Assembly (NCBI GenBank): GCA_045534775.1
Contig: JAZSKI010000035.1
Location: 1 to 7,959 of the forward strand
Length of the DNA: 7,959 bases
DNA from: JAZOTK01 sp045534775
Lineage (GTDB): Bacteria > Bacillota > Clostridia > RUG12999
Reading direction: 5' to 3'
Made by a program: the position numbers and the translations under genes. Within the stretch, counting starts at the first letter, position 1. Each line of letters opens with the position of its first letter. Shown here piece by piece: positions 5,180 to 7,959 of the stretch. Below the pieces are notes generated by a model. It was not told the origin of the DNA and did not search any database. It saw only the letters and a list, made by a program, of their open reading frames with translations.

Positions 5180-6376
5180 TTATTTTACTACCTTGATTTT
5201 GCTTATAATCACTATGCCCGACAGCTTTGAGCTAAGCTCAGAAGCTTTGTTTTCGGGAGTAATAAATGCAATTTCCTCACCCTCGCTAATAATAAGTGCG
5301 TTGGGGAATATGTTTAAAACCGCCTCTTTATCGGAGGATTTCGCACGGATAAACCATGCTTCGGTGTTTTCATTTATATCTTTCATATAATCAGCCTCAG
5401 CTGCCTCCCAGATTAAAGGATGCTTCTGACCGTTTGCCGCTATATCAATTATATCTGCCACAACGGCACTTGCTGTAGGCAGCTTGCCTGCACCTCTGCC
5501 GTAGAACATGGCATCGCCTATGGCGTTACCCTTAACCATAATGGCATTGAACACATCATCAACACCTGCAAGGGGATGGTCCTTGGGAATAAGCATGGGA
5601 CTTACAAAAACAGTCACCTTGCCGTCTTCAATACTGCTGTAACCGATAAGCTTTATTACATAACCTAATTTATCGGCATAAGCCACATCGGTAAGGGTAA
5701 GCTTGCTGATACCTTCAGTTGCGATTTTTTCGCAATCCACCTGCTTGCCGTAGGCAAGAGAGGAAAGAATAGCAATTTTTCTGCAGGCATCAATACCTTC
5801 AACATCGGCAGTAGGGTCAGCCTCGGCGTAGCCGTTTGCCTGAGCCCCTTTGAGTGCCACATCAAAATCCTTGCCTTCCTTAACCATCTGAGTAAGTATA
5901 TAGTTGGTAGTGCCGTTTAAAATACCCATAATCTCGGTGATTTCATTTGCCGCAAGACATTGGCGAAGAGGCCTTATAATAGGAATACCGCCACCTACGC
6001 TGGCTTCAAACAAATAACAAACACCCTTTTCAGCGGCTATTTTAAGAAGCTCGCTACCGTGGGTTGCCACCAGCTCTTTGTTGGAGGTAACAACACTTTT
6101 ACCCGCAAGAAGGGCACTTTTTGTAAAATTATATGCGGGATTGACACCGCCTATAACCTCTGCTACAATATCAACCTCATCATCAGCTAATATCTTTTCA
6201 AAATCCCTGGTAAACAAATTTTTCTCGGGATGGTCGTCAAAATCTCTTATATCAAGGATATATTTGACATCAATTTCTCTGCCGCACCGTCTGGTGATGC
6301 TTTCGGTATTGGTTCTTATAACCTCATAAACCCCCGAACCTACAACGCCGTAACCGAGAATGGCTATTTTAGACAT
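5180..6376 (-). CDS. hom: Homoserine dehydrogenase
   Basis: The 398-residue enzyme reduces aspartate 4-semialdehyde to homoserine with NAD(P)H, committing carbon to threonine and methionine. The N-terminal Rossmann domain opens AILGYGVVGSGV with the GxGxxG glycines at 8, 10 and 13. VVTSNKELVATHG (95-107) holds the conserved K100. The catalytic domain shows ASVGGGIPIIRPL (125-137), GILNGTTNYILTQM (151-164) and AEADPTADVEGIDACRKIAIL (184-204, with K200). FYGRGAGKLPTASAVVADIID (291-311) closes it. Only about 60 residues follow (AWFIRAKSSDKEAVLNIF to the end), a shortened and degenerate-looking ACT-like tail; Bacillus Hom is about 433 residues. GGAGGAA 7 nt before the ATG fixes the start. It lies 17 bp after the ACT regulator gene and 31 bp before lysC, so the three are one operon. 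Confidence 0.96.
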   Translation of the reverse strand: MSKIAILGYGVVGSGVYEVIRTNTESITRRCGREIDVKYILDIRDFDDHPEKNLFTRDFEKILADDEVDIVAEVIGGVNPAYNFTKSALLAGKSVVTSNKELVATHGSELLKIAAEKGVCYLFEASVGGGIPIIRPLRQCLAANEITEIMGILNGTTNYILTQMVKEGKDFDVALKGAQANGYAEADPTADVEGIDACRKIAILSSLAYGKQVDCEKIATEGISKLTLTDVAYADKLGYVIKLIGYSSIEDGKVTVFVSPMLIPKDHPLAGVDDVFNAIMVKGNAIGDAMFYGRGAGKLPTASAVVADIIDIAANGQKHPLIWEAAEADYMKDINENTEAWFIRAKSSDKEAVLNIFPNALIISEGEEIAFITPENKASELSSKLSGIVIISKIKVVK

Positions 6377-6393
6377 TTTTCTTCCTCCGTTTC

Positions 6394-6828
6394 TTATGCT
6401 TTGGACACTATATCCACTTTTTTAATTCCACTGATTTCCCTGAGCTGTTCTATCATACTGCGCACATCACCGCTGTACCTGAAGGAAATGGTAATGTTGG
6501 CAAGCTTGTTAATGGGAATGTTTTGGTTGATTGTCAAAATATTAGCACCCCTCTCAGCCAAAGCACCCAGCACAGCCGATAAAACCCCCTGTCTGTCATT
6601 AACAATGAAAAACAGCGTATATATTCTGTCATCGGACATTTCAAAAAAAGGAAAAACATAGTCGCGGTATTTATAAAACGCCGTTCGGCTTATGCCAACA
6701 GCTTCCACCGCTTTGTTGATGGTACTGCAGGTTCCGTCAGCCAAAAGCTTCTTTGCTTCAAGCACCTTTAAAACCACCTTGGGAAGAATTACGGAATCCA
6801 CTAAAAGCAAGTTGTTATCGGACTGCAC
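6394..6828 (-). CDS. thrR: ACT-domain transcriptional regulator, PheB/ThrR family
   Basis: The 144-residue protein has an N-terminal helix-turn-helix-like part (about 34-57, NKAVEAVGISRTAFYKYRDYVFPF) and an ACT domain (about 68-143, IYTLFFIVNDRQGVLSAVLGALAERGANIL). This is the layout of B. subtilis ThrR (formerly PheB, UPF0735), reported as a DNA-binding repressor of threonine-pathway genes. Its place as first gene before hom and lysC fits that role. Start choice: GTG 6837 and ATG 6834 are in frame, but AAGGAGG (6844-6838) ends 0 and 3 nt before them, too close. GTG 6828 lies 9 nt away, and gives VQSDNNLLLVDSVIL, close to the family start. The threonine-binding role is inferred from the family and context. 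Confidence 0.85.
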   Translation of the reverse strand: MQSDNNLLLVDSVILPKVVLKVLEAKKLLADGTCSTINKAVEAVGISRTAFYKYRDYVFPFFEMSDDRIYTLFFIVNDRQGVLSAVLGALAERGANILTINQNIPINKLANITISFRYSGDVRSMIEQLREISGIKKVDIVSKA

Positions 6829-6863
6829 AGACATCACCCTCCTTTTTCCGATGTTCGCATACC

Positions 6864-6879
6864 GAGTACAAAAGTACTC
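6864..6879. promoter_or_regulatory. Palindromic operator candidate in the thrR-hom-lysC leader
   Basis: GAGTAC-AAAA-GTACTC is a perfect inverted repeat located about 3 to 18 nt downstream of the predicted start of transcription and 35 nt before the regulator's GTG. The position suits a repressor site, most simply for the ThrR-like product itself. The leader of about 54 nt is too short for a lysine riboswitch or T-box. Confidence 0.5.
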
Positions 6880-6888
6880 ATAATAAGC

Positions 6889-6917
6889 ATATTACCACAT
6901 TTTAAAAGAAAAATCAA
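6889..6917 (-). promoter_or_regulatory. SigA promoter of the thrR-hom-lysC operon
   Basis: On the minus strand TTGATT (6917-6912) and TAATAT (6894-6889) are spaced by exactly 17 bp. Transcription should begin near 6882. It is the only convincing promoter seen ahead of the three genes. Confidence 0.7.
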
Positions 6918-7012
6918 TAGAAATTTGATAATTTTTTATTTTTTTATTGAAAATATATAAAAAAAATAAAGTTTTCTATGGGTTATTGTGAATAATTAAT
7001 ATGATTGCACTA
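6918..7012. other. AT-rich spacer between divergent promoters
   Basis: About 95 bp of very AT-rich sequence holds long A and T runs. TTTATTTTTTTAT (from about 6936) and ATAAAAAAAATAAA (to about 6970) form an imperfect all-AT inverted repeat. It may act as an UP element or curved DNA for one or both flanking promoters. No coding frame is seen in it. Confidence 0.35.
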
Positions 7013-7041
7013 TTGATAATCTGAGAAATTTGTGGTAGAAT
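7013..7041 (+). promoter_or_regulatory. SigA promoter pointing right, now facing element B
   Basis: TTGATA (7013-7018) and TAGAAT (7036-7041) are 17 bp apart, a near-consensus match. Transcription would start near 7048 and run through element B toward the 7316 gene. A long palindrome overlaps its -10. Confidence 0.6.
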
Positions 7042-7072
7042 AGATTTAACGCAGGCTAAATCTATTCTACTA
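7033..7072. promoter_or_regulatory. Long palindrome overlapping the -10: operator or stem-loop
   Basis: GTAGAATAGATTTA (7035-7048) is the exact inverse of TAAATCTATTCTAC (7057-7070) around an 8-nt centre ACGCAGGC. A G-T and a T-A pair extend it to 7033-7072. No T-run follows, so it is not an intrinsic terminator. Overlap with TAGAAT suggests a repressor operator; a link to the adjacent mobile element is also possible. Confidence 0.55.
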
Positions 7073-7088
7073 AGTTTGCCCTAACCTT

Positions 7089-7279
7089 ACAAAATCATAA
7101 ACTTTGATATGTAAGGGAAAAAAGCCTTCCCCTTGAGGGGAAGGTGGGTTGCGAAGCAACTCGGATGAGGTGAAAATGAGGTAACTATTGCTTACAATAT
7201 ACACCTCACCACCGTCTGCGACGGAGCCTCCCCTCAAGGGGAAGCCTTTAAGAGAAACAAAAAATTTTGCCCCTGACTT
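7089..7279 (+). mobile_element. Element B, copy 2: palindromic MITE-like element without coding relic
   Basis: This copy matches 1183-1422 almost base for base in both arms: left about 7118-7172 with the CCTTCCCC-TTGA-GGGGAAGG and GTTGC-GAA-GCAAC hairpins, and right 7202-7249 with CCGTC-TGC-GACGG. It shares the outer ACAAAATCATAAACTTTG and CCCTGACTT. The interior is only 29 bp of unrelated sequence, compared with 78 bp holding the DUF559 relic in copy 1. Near-identity of the arms implies recent spread or conversion. Similar sequences flank it (GCCCTAACCTT on the left, GCCCCTGACTT on the right), which may be imperfect target duplications or element ends. Confidence 0.75.
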
Positions 7280-7315
7280 GAATGGAAATTATATATAAAA
7301 AGCACAGGTAAAGAG

Positions 7316-7600
7316 ATGATTGGTCTAAAAGATTTAAGCAATGAAAATGATTTTACGGACTGGGGTAATCAGGTTTTAGAATTATGTTCTTATCCGGGAC
7401 ATGCCGAGTATTATATGAACGATCCTGATAGTTACTTTAATCGTTTGCCTGAAGAAGATAATATGATTGACTATTTATATATCACTCCCGAAGGGGAAAA
7501 GAGTTATAGTGCATTTACTGCTGATGAAGCGTTTGAAAGATATAATATTCGTATTATAAAATGGGAATATTCAAAACAGATAGAAAACACTTATAGGTAA
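7316..7600 (+). CDS. Hypothetical protein, possibly 5'-truncated by element B
   Basis: I recognise no family. The 94-residue product from ATG 7316 is acidic and rich in Tyr, Asp and Glu (SYPGHAEYYMNDPDSYFNR, then DYLYITPEGEKSYSAFTAD). It has no signal peptide or membrane segment. The ribosome binding site is weak (AGG at 7306-7308). The same frame stays open upstream to a TGA at 7274-7276, inside the right end of element B, and reads EWKLYIKSTGKE from the first non-element bases. The original gene may therefore have begun further left, with its promoter now at 7013-7041 beyond the element. It ends 50 bp before the DinD-like gene on the same strand. Confidence 0.55.
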   Translation: MIGLKDLSNENDFTDWGNQVLELCSYPGHAEYYMNDPDSYFNRLPEEDNMIDYLYITPEGEKSYSAFTADEAFERYNIRIIKWEYSKQIENTYR

Positions 7601-7650
7601 AAGAATAGAAGATACAAAATTATTTCGAAAATAAGAAAAGAGGGAATACA

Positions 7651-7959
7651 GTGAGCAATCTGGTTGCAAAAGAATATAAATGCTTTGAAGATATAAAGCA
7701 TATAAAAGAAGATGGAACAGAATATTGGTTTGCAAGAGAGTTGGCTACTGTTTTAGATTATAACAAATGGGAAAATTTTCATAAGGTTATAAGGCGTGCA
7801 ATGATTGCTTGTGAAAATAGTGGACACGACATTACATGCGATTTTCCCGAGGTCAGGAAAATCGTAAAAGCAGGTGCAACTGAAAAGCCGGTTTTAGATT
7901 ATGAACTTACAAGATATGCTTGTTATTTAATTGTTCAGAACGGAGATCCGAGAAAAGAA
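7651..7959 (+). CDS. dinD: DinD-like DNA-damage-inducible protein (BRO-N-like domain), 3' end beyond window
   Basis: The first 103 codons are present and open at the window edge. They read CFEDIKHIKEDGTEYWFARE, then LATVLDYNKWENFHKVIRRA, and later YELTRYACYLIVQNGDPRKE. This matches the N-terminal half of DinD family proteins (consensus FE.IKH...DG.E.WYARELM..L.Y..W.NF..VI..A, RYACYLI.QNGDPRK), which are about 270-280 residues. The domain is related to the BRO-N domain of phage antirepressors. DinD in E. coli is induced by the SOS response and inhibits RecA filaments. The GTG start has AGAGGGA 5 nt upstream. No clear Firmicutes SOS box (CGAAC...GTTCG) is seen in the 50 bp before it, so SOS control is unproven here. 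Confidence 0.85.
   Translation, partial: MSNLVAKEYKCFEDIKHIKEDGTEYWFARELATVLDYNKWENFHKVIRRAMIACENSGHDITCDFPEVRKIVKAGATEKPVLDYELTRYACYLIVQNGDPRKE

Noticed and set aside
6829..6882. Lysine riboswitch or T-box upstream of the amino-acid operon
   Set aside because: The leader from the predicted transcription start is only about 54 nt, far too short for either, and no T-box AGGGUGGNACCGCG-type sequence is seen.
7600..7650. SOS (LexA) box before the DinD-like gene
   Set aside because: No CGAAC-N4-GTTCG-type palindrome occurs in the gap. The TTATTTCGAAAATAA stretch is only a loose AT-rich near-palindrome.

Overview
The window looks like a chromosomal segment from an anaerobic member of the Bacillota, most likely a gut-type Clostridia. 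Supporting signs are AGGAGG-type ribosome binding sites, TTGACA/TATAAT-type promoters, low GC, a PheB/ThrR-type ACT regulator, a relic of a glycyl-radical enzyme, and a repeat of a kind I associate with clostridial genomes. Genus cannot be fixed from the sequence alone.

Left accessory region (1-1690). It opens with a broken DUF853/HerA-like ATPase fragment. A small membrane-anchored protein gene (434-973) follows, bracketed by an 18-bp inverted repeat and, outside that, by two divergent copies of a structured repeat here called A (247-381 and 1031-1185). The second A copy runs straight into a palindromic MITE-like element here called B (1183-1422), which carries a short relic of a DUF559 endonuclease-like gene. 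A doubtful 34-codon ORF follows.

Central sugar-processing block (1605-3944, + strand). A promoter precedes a cytoplasmic GH29 alpha-L-fucosidase. Then come the last ~55 codons of a glycyl-radical enzyme left as a scar, and a CE4/NodB-type polysaccharide deacetylase. A strong, nearly symmetrical terminator ends this transcript and the convergent one.

Aspartate-family amino-acid operon (3943-6917, - strand). The order of transcription is thrR-like ACT regulator, hom (homoserine dehydrogenase), lysC (aspartokinase). There is one clear promoter, and a perfect GAGTAC-AAAA-GTACTC palindrome lies just downstream of the predicted transcription start, a plausible operator. LysC makes aspartyl phosphate, Hom reduces the semialdehyde to homoserine, and the regulator probably senses an end product. 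lysC carries an ideal internal ribosome binding site that should yield a separate ACT-only beta subunit, as known in Bacillus subtilis.

Right accessory region (6918-7959). An AT-rich spacer leads to a good promoter overlapped by a 14-bp palindrome, which now reads straight into a second B element (7089-7279). Beyond that lie an unknown small gene, possibly cut at its 5' end by the element, and the start of a DinD-like DNA-damage-inducible gene that runs off the window.

The most unusual material is repeat A with its compensatory hairpin changes, the inverted-repeat-bounded gene between its copies, and the two B elements flanking the metabolic core.
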